NCBI RefSeq assembly: GCF_010092505.1
Contig: NZ_CP048021.1
Span: 3,162,001 to 3,226,000 of the forward strand
Length of the DNA: 64,000 nt
Reading direction: 5' to 3'
From: Virgibacillus sp. MSP4-1
Lineage (GTDB): Bacteria; Bacillota; Bacilli; Bacillales; Alkalibacillaceae
Part shown: positions 50,748 through 59,340 of the stretch, in pieces
How the letters are laid out: each line of letters begins with the position of its first letter
Position numbering within the stretch: the first letter of the stretch is position 1
Translations under genes and position numbers: made by a program
The notes under the pieces: model-generated
What the model was told of the DNA's origin: nothing
The model's input: only the letters and a program-made list of their open reading frames with translations
Databases searched by the model: none

Positions 50748-52220
50748 ATGAAAAATTATAATTACAAACAAAAGCTTAAGAGGTTAAATGACGTAAAACT
50801 GCAGAGAACCAAAAAAATCATTGCATCATCAGCCGTTGCTACATATCTGGTTGTGGGGACCTCGGGAGCCCCGTTAGGAAATCTGTTAATTGATCCCGAA
50901 TACACGGTTGAAGCAGCAAGCCTGGCAGATGTGAAATTATTAAGCGATGTTTCTGTGGATGCTAAGCTAACGGAGCGGCAGTCCTCGTATATTCTTTCGC
51001 TAGGAATGACAGGAACCGGGGCGGCAGATGCTGAGGTTTTAACTCCAAATCGAACAGTTGTGTTTTATGCACCTGAATTGGCAGGGAAACTGACAGCAGA
51101 TGGTACTGCCGATGTATCTGTAGAGATTTTACCAATTACGATGGAAGACTTACCAGCTTTAGATTCTGCTATCAGTGATTTAACCAAGAATTTAAATAAG
51201 TTAACTCAGGGTCTGGTATCCGGGATTGATGGAGCGGTTAATGACACGCTTATAGCTAATCTGGTTCAAGTTAATGGTTTAAAAGAGCTAAATAAAGCTA
51301 TTGATCATTTAAATCATTTAGATGAATCTTTAAATGATTTATTAAAATATCAGGATTCCGTGTCTGCTACTGTAAACTCTGATGGAACAGTTGTTGTTGA
51401 ATTCTCTGATGGATTAGGAAACCATCTGTCGCCATTAATACAGGATGTAGTTAAATCTGCCGTTCAGGATGTTTTAAAAGCAGTGGATAATATAGATGTT
51501 AAATTGCTAAGCGGAGATCCAACAGGAATATTGAGTGGTTCATTAAACGATTTTGTTATCGATCCAATTGTTGAACCTTTAATTGGAGCTGTAACGAAAA
51601 GCGCAAACGACCTTGTTGATCAGTTATTAAGTAATACCACAGATATTACAAACGAGTTGGCAGGAGCACAAGTGATTGGAAACACCACTGTAAATGTTGA
51701 TGTAACTGTGGATAAACCAGCAGAAGTTGATGGAAGTACAAAAGTATTTGCAGCAGGCTTAACCGATTCGACTATTGATGCCCCATTACTGAGCAGTTTA
51801 AATGACAGTACAGAAGTTACATTTAATGAAGATGATGATACGGACGCTGATGCCGATGCTGACGCCGATGCTGACGCTGATGCCGATGCTGATGCCGACG
51901 CCGATGCCGACGCCGATGCTGACGCCGATGCCGACGCCGATGCTGATGCCGATGCTGACGCCGATGCCGACGCTGATGCCGACGCCGATGCTGACGCTGA
52001 CGCTGATGCTGACGCCGACGCCGATGCCGATGCTGACGCCGATGCCGACGCTGACGCTGATGCCGACTCAGACATCGGCACGGATATTAGTCAGGATGAT
52101 ACAGGAGATACAGAGCTTCCGGATACAGCAACGGGCATGTGGACGACAGGTTTAATAGGTGCGGGTGCTGTTCTTGCTGGTATTCTTGCCCGACTCTTTG
52201 CCAGACGTAAGAGTTCATAA
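50748..52220 (+). CDS. LPDTA-anchored surface protein with Asp-Ala repeats
   Basis: The 490-residue protein has an N-terminal export signal ([21 protein letters not shown], in part), an acidic alpha/beta region (residues 40-360) rich in Leu/Val/Asp, a 37-fold Asp-Ala dipeptide run (about 366-440) and a cell-wall sorting signal: LPDTA near 457, a hydrophobic helix ([20 protein letters not shown]) and the basic tail ARRKSS. LPxTA rather than LPxTG suits class D sortases such as B. anthracis SrtC, and a class D sortase gene lies two genes downstream. The DA run probably forms an extended, highly negative stalk. ATG 50748 has AAAGGGAGG at spacing seven. Confidence 0.8.
   Translation: MKNYNYKQKLKRLNDVKLQRTKKIIASSAVATYLVVGTSGAPLGNLLIDPEYTVEAASLADVKLLSDVSVDAKLTERQSSYILSLGMTGTGAADAEVLTPNRTVVFYAPELAGKLTADGTADVSVEILPITMEDLPALDSAISDLTKNLNKLTQGLVSGIDGAVNDTLIANLVQVNGLKELNKAIDHLNHLDESLNDLLKYQDSVSATVNSDGTVVVEFSDGLGNHLSPLIQDVVKSAVQDVLKAVDNIDVKLLSGDPTGILSGSLNDFVIDPIVEPLIGAVTKSANDLVDQLLSNTTDITNELAGAQVIGNTTVNVDVTVDKPAEVDGSTKVFAAGLTDSTIDAPLLSSLNDSTEVTFNEDDDTDADADADADADADADADADADADADADADADADADADADADADADADADADADADADADADADADADADADADADSDIGTDISQDDTGDTELPDTATGMWTTGLIGAGAVLAGILARLFARRKSS
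51843..52064 (+). repeat. (GAYGCY)37 hexanucleotide coding repeat
   Basis: Thirty-seven Asp-Ala codon pairs in a row. Third positions vary only between C and T, so the protein is invariant while DNA units differ. Flanked by Thr/Asp before and Ser-Asp after. Confidence 0.95.
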
Positions 52221-52222
52221 TC

Positions 52223-52253
52223 AGAAGCAAATGCCTTCCGGGTATTTGCTTCT
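52223..52253 (+). terminator. Terminator or attenuator after the surface-protein gene
   Basis: AGAAGCAAATgCC and GGtATTTGCTTCT, then TACCTTT. The T run is weak, so downstream genes may be reached by read-through. Confidence 0.55.
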
Positions 52254-52283
52254 TACCTTTAAATTGTACCGGGGGTTATGGAT

Positions 52284-53951
52284 ATGGAATCTGTAAAGCC
52301 TAATGAAAAGAAACAATCCTTTCGTGATCAAGCGGACCGTTTATATACGTATATTCAAACATCCGATTTTTATCATGAGCTTGTTCACTATCCGTCCATA
52401 CATGTATTTCTCACCGTGGGCTTTCAACACCGTCGTGCTACAGTTTTACATGTCAATAAAACAGGCTTGGACGAAACGTGGAAAGCACTCGTTAAACAAG
52501 CAGAAGGTTTCATTCATCAAGCGCCTGATTACTTGAAGGCTGATATCGTTACGCATAAGAAACCTGTTGATATCCTTTCGTTCATTGATTTAATAACGAA
52601 AACCAAAAAAAATTATTTCCGTTTTGGCGTTAGTTTGGACAGGGGGTTCCGTCAGGCCTTCCTTGAACAGGAAATAAACGGAAATGCCATGATTCAGTTT
52701 GATTCCGGGAATAAGCGCGGATATTTAAAAGAGGCAAACATACAGAACTATATCAAAAAACACCGCCCTGATATGAAGCTTGTTAATTTCAGGAAGGTGA
52801 CGAACCTTTATTTATTTTCTACAAAAGGATTTTTTATGGATGGCAGGCACTGTTATGAGTTAAAGGATACCCGGCTTGACAATGGGCGAAGAGATACTGG
52901 ACTGAATGGTGACGAAATTCATGAACTGGTCACGTCCGGGCAATCGTATTTAACGTCCTTAAATCAGGATAATGGCAAATTTATATACGGTTATTTTGCA
53001 TGCTTTGATAAAGAAATACATTTTTATAATATGTTACGTCATGCGAGTACGGTATATTCCATGATTGAAGCTTATGAATTTAGCCCAACAGTGGAGGCTG
53101 AAAACGTCATTAAACGTGCGCTGCAATTTTTGAAAACAGCGGGGGTATATTTTGCAGAAAAACAGAGGGCTTATGTCGTGGATGGTCCGGAGTCAAAAGA
53201 CAAAGAAATTAAACTAGGTGCAAACGCTGCTGCCATTTTAGCCTTCGCAAAGTATACCGAGGTGTTTGGGGACGATCAATATATGGAGCTTGCCCAATCC
53301 CTTGCCAGAGGAATGCGATTTCTGCAAAACGAGGATGGGAGCTTTGTCCATGTACTGCAATACCCGACTCTGAAAATTAAAGAGAAATTCCGTATTGTCT
53401 ATTATGATGGGGAAGCTGCTCTTGCTTTCATGCGGCTGTACAAACTTGATCAGGATCCTCAGTGGCTGGCGACTGTAGAAAAGGCATTTGACTATTTTAT
53501 TGATCACCATTATTGGAAGCACCATGACCATTGGCTAAGCTACTGTACAAATGATTTAACCATCTATCGCCCTGAAGAAAAATACTTTGAGTTTGGGCTG
53601 AAAAATACAAAAGACAAATTGAACTTTATCGAGAAGCGGGAAACTACATATCCCACGTTTTTGGAGCTGACCATAGCTGCATATCAAATGCTTAAACGTA
53701 TGAAAGAACAGGGATATGATCATTTACTGGACTCTTTTGATGAGGAATATCTGGAGTCTGTGATCCATAAACGTGCCGAATACCAGCGCAATGGGTTTTT
53801 TTATCCTGAATTGGCCATCTATTTTAAAAATCCCGCAAGAATTACAGGAAGCTTTTTTATTAGACATCATTCTTTTCGTACACGCATAGATGATATTGAA
53901 CATTATTTATCAGGCTATATTGCTTACTATCATACCTTTTTGGGTTGTTAA
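52284..53951 (+). CDS. Unrecognised protein in sortase cluster, alpha-toroid-like C-terminus
   Basis: A 555-residue protein with no signal peptide or membrane helix. The N-terminal part (1-220) holds paired segments such as HVFLTVGFQHRRATVLHVNK and the Arg/Lys-rich FRFGVSLDRGFRQAFLE; the C-terminal part (230-555) has regular helices with aromatic patterns (YGYFACFDKEIHFYNMLRHA, LGANAAAILAFAKYTEVFG, YYDGEAALAFMRLYKLD, TYPTFLELTIAAYQ) like the (alpha/alpha)6 toroids of glycoside hydrolases and lanthionine-type enzymes. I cannot name a family. It overlaps the sortase gene region closely (14 bases), so it is probably part of the same operon. ATG 52284 is chosen for GGGGG eight bases upstream. Confidence 0.65.
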   Translation: MESVKPNEKKQSFRDQADRLYTYIQTSDFYHELVHYPSIHVFLTVGFQHRRATVLHVNKTGLDETWKALVKQAEGFIHQAPDYLKADIVTHKKPVDILSFIDLITKTKKNYFRFGVSLDRGFRQAFLEQEINGNAMIQFDSGNKRGYLKEANIQNYIKKHRPDMKLVNFRKVTNLYLFSTKGFFMDGRHCYELKDTRLDNGRRDTGLNGDEIHELVTSGQSYLTSLNQDNGKFIYGYFACFDKEIHFYNMLRHASTVYSMIEAYEFSPTVEAENVIKRALQFLKTAGVYFAEKQRAYVVDGPESKDKEIKLGANAAAILAFAKYTEVFGDDQYMELAQSLARGMRFLQNEDGSFVHVLQYPTLKIKEKFRIVYYDGEAALAFMRLYKLDQDPQWLATVEKAFDYFIDHHYWKHHDHWLSYCTNDLTIYRPEEKYFEFGLKNTKDKLNFIEKRETTYPTFLELTIAAYQMLKRMKEQGYDHLLDSFDEEYLESVIHKRAEYQRNGFFYPELAIYFKNPARITGSFFIRHHSFRTRIDDIEHYLSGYIAYYHTFLGC

Positions 53952-53965
53952 GGGGGGAACTGCTA

Positions 53966-54547
53966 TTGAAGATCCTTAGTAATGTGCTGATGATTACAGG
54001 AATCTTATTCATCGGCTATTTCGGCTATCAATTTCTGTCCTTCGAAATTGGAAAAAATCAGACGCTGGCAGAGGCGCAGGAGCTCATTGACCGTTTTCAG
54101 CAAATGAATGGCAAATCTGGTGGAGAATCCAATTTTCAAGCAGGCCACATGGATGCGTTTGGTACACTGGAGATTCCGCGTCTGGAAAAAACAATTGGTA
54201 TTGTAGAAGGAGCAGATGAAGAGGCGCTGGCAAAAGGCGTGGGTCATATGATGCAAACGGCCTTTCCCGGACAGAATGAACAAATTGTATTATCCGGACA
54301 CAGGGACACCGTTTTTCGGGATTTTGGGAAACTGGATATCGGTGATCAGTTTGTTGTTCACATGCCTTATGGTGACTACACCTATCAAATTCGTAAAACA
54401 GAAATTGTCCCGGAAGATGACACATCGGTTGTAGGCAAAGCAGGGAAGGAGGAGCTCGTTGTTTCTACCTGTTATCCGTTTCATTATGTCGGAAATGCCC
54501 CGGAACGCTTCGTTGCCTATGCTTATCCGGTTGAAAATAAGAAGTGA
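53966..54547 (+). CDS. srtD: Class D sortase
   Basis: A 193-residue membrane-anchored transpeptidase: N-terminal helix (KILSNVLMITGILFIGYFG), then the sortase beta-barrel. Catalytic His is in LSGHRDTVF (about 118), Cys in VVSTCYPFHYVGNAPERF (about 170) and Arg in the same segment (ERF). TLEIPRLEK and the HRD motif are typical of class D. It should anchor LPxTA proteins; the only candidate in the window is the LPDTA surface protein two genes upstream. TTG 53966 has AAGGGGGG upstream; the open frame extends to 53945. Confidence 0.88.
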   Translation: MKILSNVLMITGILFIGYFGYQFLSFEIGKNQTLAEAQELIDRFQQMNGKSGGESNFQAGHMDAFGTLEIPRLEKTIGIVEGADEEALAKGVGHMMQTAFPGQNEQIVLSGHRDTVFRDFGKLDIGDQFVVHMPYGDYTYQIRKTEIVPEDDTSVVGKAGKEELVVSTCYPFHYVGNAPERFVAYAYPVENKK

Positions 54548-54658
54548 TAACATTCGGTTTGAAATTGTCTTATGGGGAAGGGCAAATCCAAGGCCTGCTG
54601 CAGTGGTACGTACACAGAAAACCCTGGATTGAAATCATCCCTCAAAGATTAGTCTAGT

Positions 54659-54702
54659 ATTAACTGGCTGTAATACCCAACTGATAAAAGTTTCCCTTTA
54701 TA
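54659..54702 (+). repeat. Interspersed element, copy 5
   Basis: TTAACTGGCTGTAATACCCA, then ACTGATAAAAGTTTCCCTTT. It ends at the 3' end of the leftward permease gene. Confidence 0.6.
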
Positions 54703-55468
54703 ATTCTTTACGTTTCAATATTTCAACTGCAGCAAATAGCATCCCAATGATCAGAACGATGGTTGTGCCAATAGCTCCCCACATTTCTTCTGTTAAGTTG
54801 CCTGTAAATAGATAGGTGCTTATATAGGAAGAAATATGACCAGGGCTCCAGGTTAGGATGTGACCCAATGCACTTGTTAAGAGATTGACAAGAACAATCA
54901 GTAAAATGGACAGGAATAGGACCATACCCGGGCTCTTAAACCAGGTATTTACAAGGACCGCAATCGTTACAAAAAATATCAGATAAATCCCATAGATGAG
55001 AAAGGCAGTCAGAAATTTATCAAAGCCTAAATCCCCGAATAAAATATTTGTATAATACCAGCCGGCCAGCAGTCCTGTGAATAGAGATACCAGAACTAAT
55101 GTTGAAAGGGATGCCCATTTTGCCGTGACATAGTTGGCAAACTTAACGGGTTTGGACAAAACCAACTCATATACGCCGCTTTTCAATTCTCCTGCAATCA
55201 ATCCCATTGAGATTAAGCCGATAATCAGAATTCCAAGAGTATTCATTTCGTTCATACTTAAGAAGAAGGCCTCAGCTGGAGGAGGAGTAGGGATATTGAT
55301 TTCGGCTCCTTCCGGCATACCGCCTGTTGCATCAATAATTTTTGGTAAATAATACATCGTGATCTGATCCATAATCCCAAAGATGAAAAAGACAATCGGA
55401 ACCCAGATCCATTTTATATTACGGGCATATTCCATCATTTCACGTTTATATATGACCGACCATTGCAT
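54698..55468 (-). CDS. yxlG: ABC transporter permease (YxlG-like)
   Basis: A 256-residue ABC-2-type permease with six helices. It starts with WSVIYKREMMEYARNIKW and has the conserved GIMDQIT, LISMGLIAGELKSGVYELVLSKPV (about 85-108) and later hydrophobic helices of this group. Its gene overlaps the ATPase gene by one base. The order PLD-N-type small protein, ATPase, permease is that of yxlE-yxlF-yxlG in the B. subtilis sigY operon; the name follows that order. Substrate unknown. Confidence 0.8.
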   Translation of the reverse strand: MQWSVIYKREMMEYARNIKWIWVPIVFFIFGIMDQITMYYLPKIIDATGGMPEGAEINIPTPPPAEAFFLSMNEMNTLGILIIGLISMGLIAGELKSGVYELVLSKPVKFANYVTAKWASLSTLVLVSLFTGLLAGWYYTNILFGDLGFDKFLTAFLIYGIYLIFFVTIAVLVNTWFKSPGMVLFLSILLIVLVNLLTSALGHILTWSPGHISSYISTYLFTGNLTEEMWGAIGTTIVLIIGMLFAAVEILKRKEL

Positions 55469-56376
55469 CAGGAATTCACCACCTTCATAAACACATCTTC
55501 CAGTGTTGTTTTCGCCTGCTCAAATTTGGTGAGCGGCCATTCATTTGTAGTAACGATTTTTAATATCTCTTTCCTCGCTTCATCCATGTCACGTACGACA
55601 ACTTCTACTCCTTGTCCAACCGGGCGTATGTGCTGAATGGATGATAGATTTTCCAGCTCGGATTCCAGATTTTCCGGATAAACAGCAAAATTCAATTGTA
55701 TTTTTCCGGTTTGATCGAGGTGATTCAGTTTTTCAAGTGAGCCCTGTTCAACAAGTTCTCCATTATGTAGCATCAGCAGTTCATCACTGACTTCTTCTGC
55801 GTCATTTAATATATGGGTTGAGAACAGAATAGCGGCATCCTGTTTTAATTCCCGCATAAGGTTTAAAACTTCACGTCTTCCAATCGGGTCAAGGGCTGAA
55901 ACAGGTTCATCAAGAATAATAAGCTTAGGATCATTCATAAGAGCCTGTGCGATTCCCAGACGCTGCTTCATTCCCCCTGAATACTTTTTAATTCTCTGCT
56001 TTTTCGCATCCTCCAGTCCAACTCTCTTAAGTAATTCATTGGCACGCTCCGTCGCTTCTGCTTTGGTTAAATAGGAGAGCTGTCCAACGTAAACGAGAAA
56101 TTCCAGTCCACTCATCCAATTATGAAAGGAAGGAAACTGAGGTAAATAGCCGACATATTGACGAATATCTGCTGACAATGACTGCTGGTCAAAAGTAATT
56201 CGCCCATCAGTTGGTCGGCTGAACCCGGCGAGCATGCGAAGAGTGGTTGTTTTACCGGCCCCATTAGGCCCCAGGAGTGCGACACATTTCCCCGGCTGTA
56301 ATTCAAAAGATAAATCTTTGACCACTTCTTTATGATCAAATTTTTTCGTCAATCCATGAACTTCCATCAAAGGCAT
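55468..56376 (-). CDS. yxlF: ABC transporter ATPase (YxlF-like)
   Basis: A 302-residue ATPase: Walker A GPNGAGKTT near 39, Q-loop LPQFPSF, signature YSGGMKQRLGIAQAL near 130, Walker B LIILDEP, and H-loop STHIL. The C-terminal 80 residues are an extra regulatory domain (KIQLNFAVYPENLESE). The frame extends 27 codons further up to 56457, but only MPLMEVHG at 56376 has a ribosome site (GGGAGGAGG). It pairs with the permease gene downstream. Confidence 0.88.
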   Translation of the reverse strand: MPLMEVHGLTKKFDHKEVVKDLSFELQPGKCVALLGPNGAGKTTTLRMLAGFSRPTDGRITFDQQSLSADIRQYVGYLPQFPSFHNWMSGLEFLVYVGQLSYLTKAEATERANELLKRVGLEDAKKQRIKKYSGGMKQRLGIAQALMNDPKLIILDEPVSALDPIGRREVLNLMRELKQDAAILFSTHILNDAEEVSDELLMLHNGELVEQGSLEKLNHLDQTGKIQLNFAVYPENLESELENLSSIQHIRPVGQGVEVVVRDMDEARKEILKIVTTNEWPLTKFEQAKTTLEDVFMKVVNS

Positions 56377-56378
56377 AT

Positions 56379-56576
56379 TTACTGCCTCCTCCCAAAAATA
56401 AAGTAAAGTACAGGACCTAAAATGCTTATAAAAATACAGACAATGGCCCATACCCATTTTGGACCATTTGTTTCATCAATACGAATTAAGTCAATAAGTG
56501 CTATAACCATCAATATTAATTCCACGATGAGCAGGGGAGCAATTAACGCCCAGTTTATTTCTGCCAAGTTACTCAT
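56379..56576 (-). CDS. yxlE: PLDc_N-domain small membrane protein (YxlE-like)
   Basis: A 65-residue protein with two membrane helices and the PLD nuclease N-terminal pattern: LIVELILMVIALIDLIR and NGPKWVWAIVCIFISILGPVLYFIFGRRQ (key part GPKWVWA ... GPVLYFIFGR). In B. subtilis YxlE is a regulator of the SigY sigma factor. It lies two bases before the ATPase gene. AAAGGAGATGAG precedes the ATG on the minus strand. Confidence 0.8.
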   Translation of the reverse strand: MSNLAEINWALIAPLLIVELILMVIALIDLIRIDETNGPKWVWAIVCIFISILGPVLYFIFGRRQ

Positions 56577-56697
56577 CTCCTTTCTTTACATTTACGTTTT
56601 CCCATTTTGTTTGGTTTCATTTGTCCAGCTGGAATCTGTTGCGGATAAAAAAGCTTTGGATGAAAAGTTCAACTGGTGTCCAGAATAAGGGGCCCAG

Positions 56698-56841
56698 ACG
56701 AATTCGCCCATTTCCGGCTCGATTCCAATCAATTACGTTCAATAATAATGATACCGGCATAATTATTCTTAAAACAGGGGTAATTATTTTAAAAATAGGA
56801 CGAATTGTCTTTAAAACAGGATGAATTCACCCATAAATAGG
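56698..56841. repeat. Degenerate tandem array, 20-21 bp units (block C)
   Basis: Seven units with boundaries 56698, 56718, 56738, 56758, 56779, 56800 and 56821. The last four are 21 bases, end in AGG and have a central AAAACAGG, AAAATAGG, AAAACAGG and AAATAGG; most start with an AATT core. This is the clearest instance of the pattern also seen in blocks A and B. Confidence 0.65.
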
Positions 56842-57059
56842 ATTAATTAACCTTGCAGGGGATGAAATCCGTTAATACCGGCTTCATTTTATCTACTTCC
56901 GGGAGATGGCTAATCATTTTTCTGGCCTTTCCATAGGACAGTAGAATTCCTTCTTCTCTTACCATCAACTCCACTTTTGGAAGCCGAATAAGGATGTAAC
57001 TCTTTGTTACCCTGAGAGAACTCTAGATTTACTCTAATTCGAAAATGTCCTCGATTCTA

Positions 57060-57310
57060 AATCCTTAAGAAATCCGTTTTCTATGGGTATCATAAGCTTT
57101 TCTGACTTGATCCAATGGTGTGATTCACATTTTGAACTACATAATACTTATCAATTACGAATGGACATCTGGATATAACTGTTTTGCTGCTTTATGGAAT
57201 GGCCGCCACATATCCATGACAAGGGTTTTCAACACGACATTGTTCAAATATGTGTTCCGGCAATCGATAGGTTTGATGGTTCCCAGATGTTACATTACAA
57301 ACTACTGTAC
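57060..57310 (-). pseudogene. Remnant of an ISL3-type transposase
   Basis: Reading the minus strand in pieces gives LGTIKPIDCR, then VVLKTLVMDMWRPFHKAAKQLYP (57166-57240; the key part is VMDMWRPFHKA) and, after frameshifts and stops, LDQVRKAYDTHRKR. These match the conserved VxMDMWxPY and ALDQVRK regions of ISL3-family transposases as I remember them. Frames are broken, no terminal repeats were found, and the sequence around 56850-57730 holds no other gene. Confidence 0.55.
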
Positions 57311-57683
57311 ACAAATTTATCTTTGCACAAAATTAAACTGTTGTTTTAGTTAATTATGTGCATTTTTATGGTCACAAATTTGAGACTTCGCAATAACCAC
57401 GGAACGTAAAATCTGGACAACAATTGAGCCACCGATGCCATTTTTTCCACGCTTACGATGACAGGAAAATGAGCCAGTAATGACAGAGATGACCCACTCA
57501 CTGAAAAACATACCTCACTATTAACCACATCGTTAGCTGCTTGCCTCCTACGGTATTATTTAACTTATAAAACATCCCATTCTAAACGTTCGCTAGTTTC
57601 CATGAAACATTACTACTAAATAATACTTAAAAAACAGCATGGTATACCTCTTCGTGTTCAATGAAATAATTTGCTGTTAAAAA

Positions 57684-57710
57684 TGGGACTTATTTTCATT
57701 ATTATTCGTC
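57684..57710 (+). promoter_or_regulatory. Possible ECF-type promoter of the sigma gene
   Basis: TGGGAC, 17 bases, CGTC, then ATAAAGGAGGGGG of the sigma gene's leader. This form (GAAC/GGGAC-like -35, CGTC -10) resembles ECF self-promoters. Speculative. Confidence 0.4.
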
Positions 57711-57734
57711 TAAAATATAAAGGAGGGGGTTTTG

Positions 57735-58277
57735 TTGGACGCTGAACAACTCGATGATGTTTTATCCAAATCGCGAAAAGAAATTATAGAATATGTATAT
57801 GACCAGTTTGGTGAACAAATAAAACGAGTAATTTTTACTTACGTTAAAAACCATGCTCAAACAGACGATATTTTTCAGGAATTTTTAATTACCGTTTATC
57901 ATAAGATTAACACTTATAAAGGAAAATCAAAATTTGAAACATGGCTTTATCGAATTGCGGTTAATAAATGTAAAGATTACTTGAGGTCTCCGATTCATAG
58001 GCTGTTCAAGCATAATGAGCAATTGGAAGAATCCCGAATAGATTTATCACCAGAAAATAAAGTTTACTTGGCGGAGATTGAAATAGATATTGTGGAAGCT
58101 ATACTTTCCCTACCTGTTAAATATAGAGAAGTAATTGTTCTTAGATTTTACAAAACCTTTTCAATTAAAGAAATTAGCGAAACTTTGAAAGTAAAGGAAT
58201 CTACAGTAAAAACAAGATTATCCCGAGGAAAAAAGAAAATTCAATTAATACTTGGGGGTGATTATATTGAAAAATAA
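57735..58277 (+). CDS. ECF-type RNA polymerase sigma factor
   Basis: A 180-residue sigma-70-family protein with only regions 2 and 4. Region 2 is HAQTDDIFQEFLITVYHKINTY...SKFETWLYRIAVNKCKDYL (key parts DDIFQEF and WLYRIAVNKCKDYLR); region 4 is LPVKYREVIVLRFYKTFSIKEISETLKVKESTVKTRLSRGKKKI (key HTH part IKEISETLKVKESTVK). Low GC compared with neighbours. TTG 57735 has AGGAGGGGG five bases upstream. The next gene (overlapping) encodes a one-helix membrane protein that could be its anti-sigma factor. Its target genes are unknown; YxlE-like regulation nearby suggests a link, not proof. Confidence 0.85.
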   Translation: MDAEQLDDVLSKSRKEIIEYVYDQFGEQIKRVIFTYVKNHAQTDDIFQEFLITVYHKINTYKGKSKFETWLYRIAVNKCKDYLRSPIHRLFKHNEQLEESRIDLSPENKVYLAEIEIDIVEAILSLPVKYREVIVLRFYKTFSIKEISETLKVKESTVKTRLSRGKKKIQLILGGDYIEK

Positions 58278-58860
58278 TTATAAAAAATTACAAAAAAGCT
58301 TTGATAATTATATAGGTACAACTGACTTAAAGAAAAATGAAGATTTAAATAAGTTTTATGAGTGGCTTAATAACCATGAATTTAAGAATAGGAGTGGAAG
58401 CTGGATGCCGAAATTCCTTACCACCTTATTATTACTTAGTTTATTTATGACAATATTTATTGTGTTCAACTCCCATATAAATCAAAAATCTAATTTGGAC
58501 AGTTTTTATAGTGATGTTGAAACAGAAGTGATGAACCTAAAAGATAGTATCGATTTCAAAATGAGCAAAAAGGATCTAAAACAATTACTGGGAGAAGAAT
58601 ATACAAATTTAAAAGATCCAGAAACAGGACTACCTGCATGGAGGTATGACCTATTCACTAAAGAGGGATATGATTTTGATAGTGATGGCTTTGCGATAGT
58701 AGACGATACGGGGCTCAAATCTGGAGATATAGGAATACAACTATTTCTTACATTTTCAAAAGAGGGGAGTCTAGAAAGATATGATATTCATTATACTAAG
58801 AAAAATGGAAATAAATCGTATTATGGTAAATATAAAAATGGTGAAGTGATTGAAAACTAA
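58267..58860 (+). CDS. Membrane protein, putative anti-sigma factor
   Basis: A 197-residue protein: cytosolic N-terminus of about 50 residues, one membrane helix (FLTTLLLLSLFMTIFIVF, about 52-70), and an extracytoplasmic domain with DSIDFKMSKKDLKQLLGEEY and GLPAWRYDLFTKEGYDFDSDGF. It overlaps the ECF sigma gene by 11 bases, which together with this topology is typical for sigma regulators. No zinc (HxxxCxxC) motif in the N-terminal part, so it would be an atypical anti-sigma. TTG 58267 has GGGGGTG before it. AT-rich. Confidence 0.6.
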   Translation: MKNNYKKLQKSFDNYIGTTDLKKNEDLNKFYEWLNNHEFKNRSGSWMPKFLTTLLLLSLFMTIFIVFNSHINQKSNLDSFYSDVETEVMNLKDSIDFKMSKKDLKQLLGEEYTNLKDPETGLPAWRYDLFTKEGYDFDSDGFAIVDDTGLKSGDIGIQLFLTFSKEGSLERYDIHYTKKNGNKSYYGKYKNGEVIEN

Positions 58861-58988
58861 TTCTTTACGGTCATAATTTATTTCATGCTAATCCAAATGA
58901 ATGGTTTATAGTGTTTAGTTTAGCTATTGAACAATCATTTAGATTGTCTTTTGTAGTTTTTGGTAAATTATATCAGTGTGTTAAAGTA

Positions 58989-59030
58989 TCTCCCCCCGAT
59001 AAGAATTTATAATCTAATAATCGGGGGAGA
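58989..59030. other. Inverted repeat in AT-rich spacer
   Basis: TCTCCCCCCGAT and ATCGGGGGAGA lie 18-20 bases apart in the otherwise empty 465-base spacer 58861-59326. No strong T run on either side. Could be a terminator of the sigma operon or an unrelated palindrome. No gene is seen in the rest of the spacer. Confidence 0.5.
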
Positions 59031-59317
59031 ATACAATACATGTAATAGAACACTACTTCTCCAACCGTATGGCGAGGTAATGTTTATATGTCAACCTTAT
59101 TGAAAAGTTTATCTAAATCACTATTTCTTTTGTTTCCTTTTTAAAATTTTGAATGTCATAGTACCGTTTTGTAATTAAGTCAAGCAAGGGTGTAAATCAA
59201 TCTGGAATCATAAGTTAAAGTATTCAAATTCCATTCTCCCCACTCTTCTGCATACTCTTGGCATTCACCGACTCCTCCAGACCTTTCTCAGTTCAACCGT
59301 AAAAAAAGCCCCCAGTC

Positions 59318-59340
59318 TAATCCAATTTATGATTGGATTA
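59318..59340 (-). terminator. Hairpin at the end of the LysM gene
   Basis: TAATCCAAT and ATTGGATTA enclose the stop codon; on the minus strand a TTTTTTT run follows ten bases later. Likely the gene's terminator but not ideal. Confidence 0.5.

Noticed and set aside
50600-50811. Direct repeat CTGCAGAGAACCA before and within the surface-protein gene
   Set aside because: Two 13-base copies only, one in coding sequence; could be chance.
51843-52064. Tandem repeat as a CRISPR array
   Set aside because: Six-base coding repeat without spacers; no cas genes in the window.
51620-52081. Long minus-strand frame with about 80 Ser-Ala repeats
   Set aside because: It is the antisense shadow of the Asp-Ala repeat; no ribosome site or promoter, and the plus-strand protein has export and sorting signals.
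57346-57528. Minus-strand 60-residue frame near the transposase remnant
   Set aside because: No start signal and no similarity to transposases that I can recognise; region looks degenerate.
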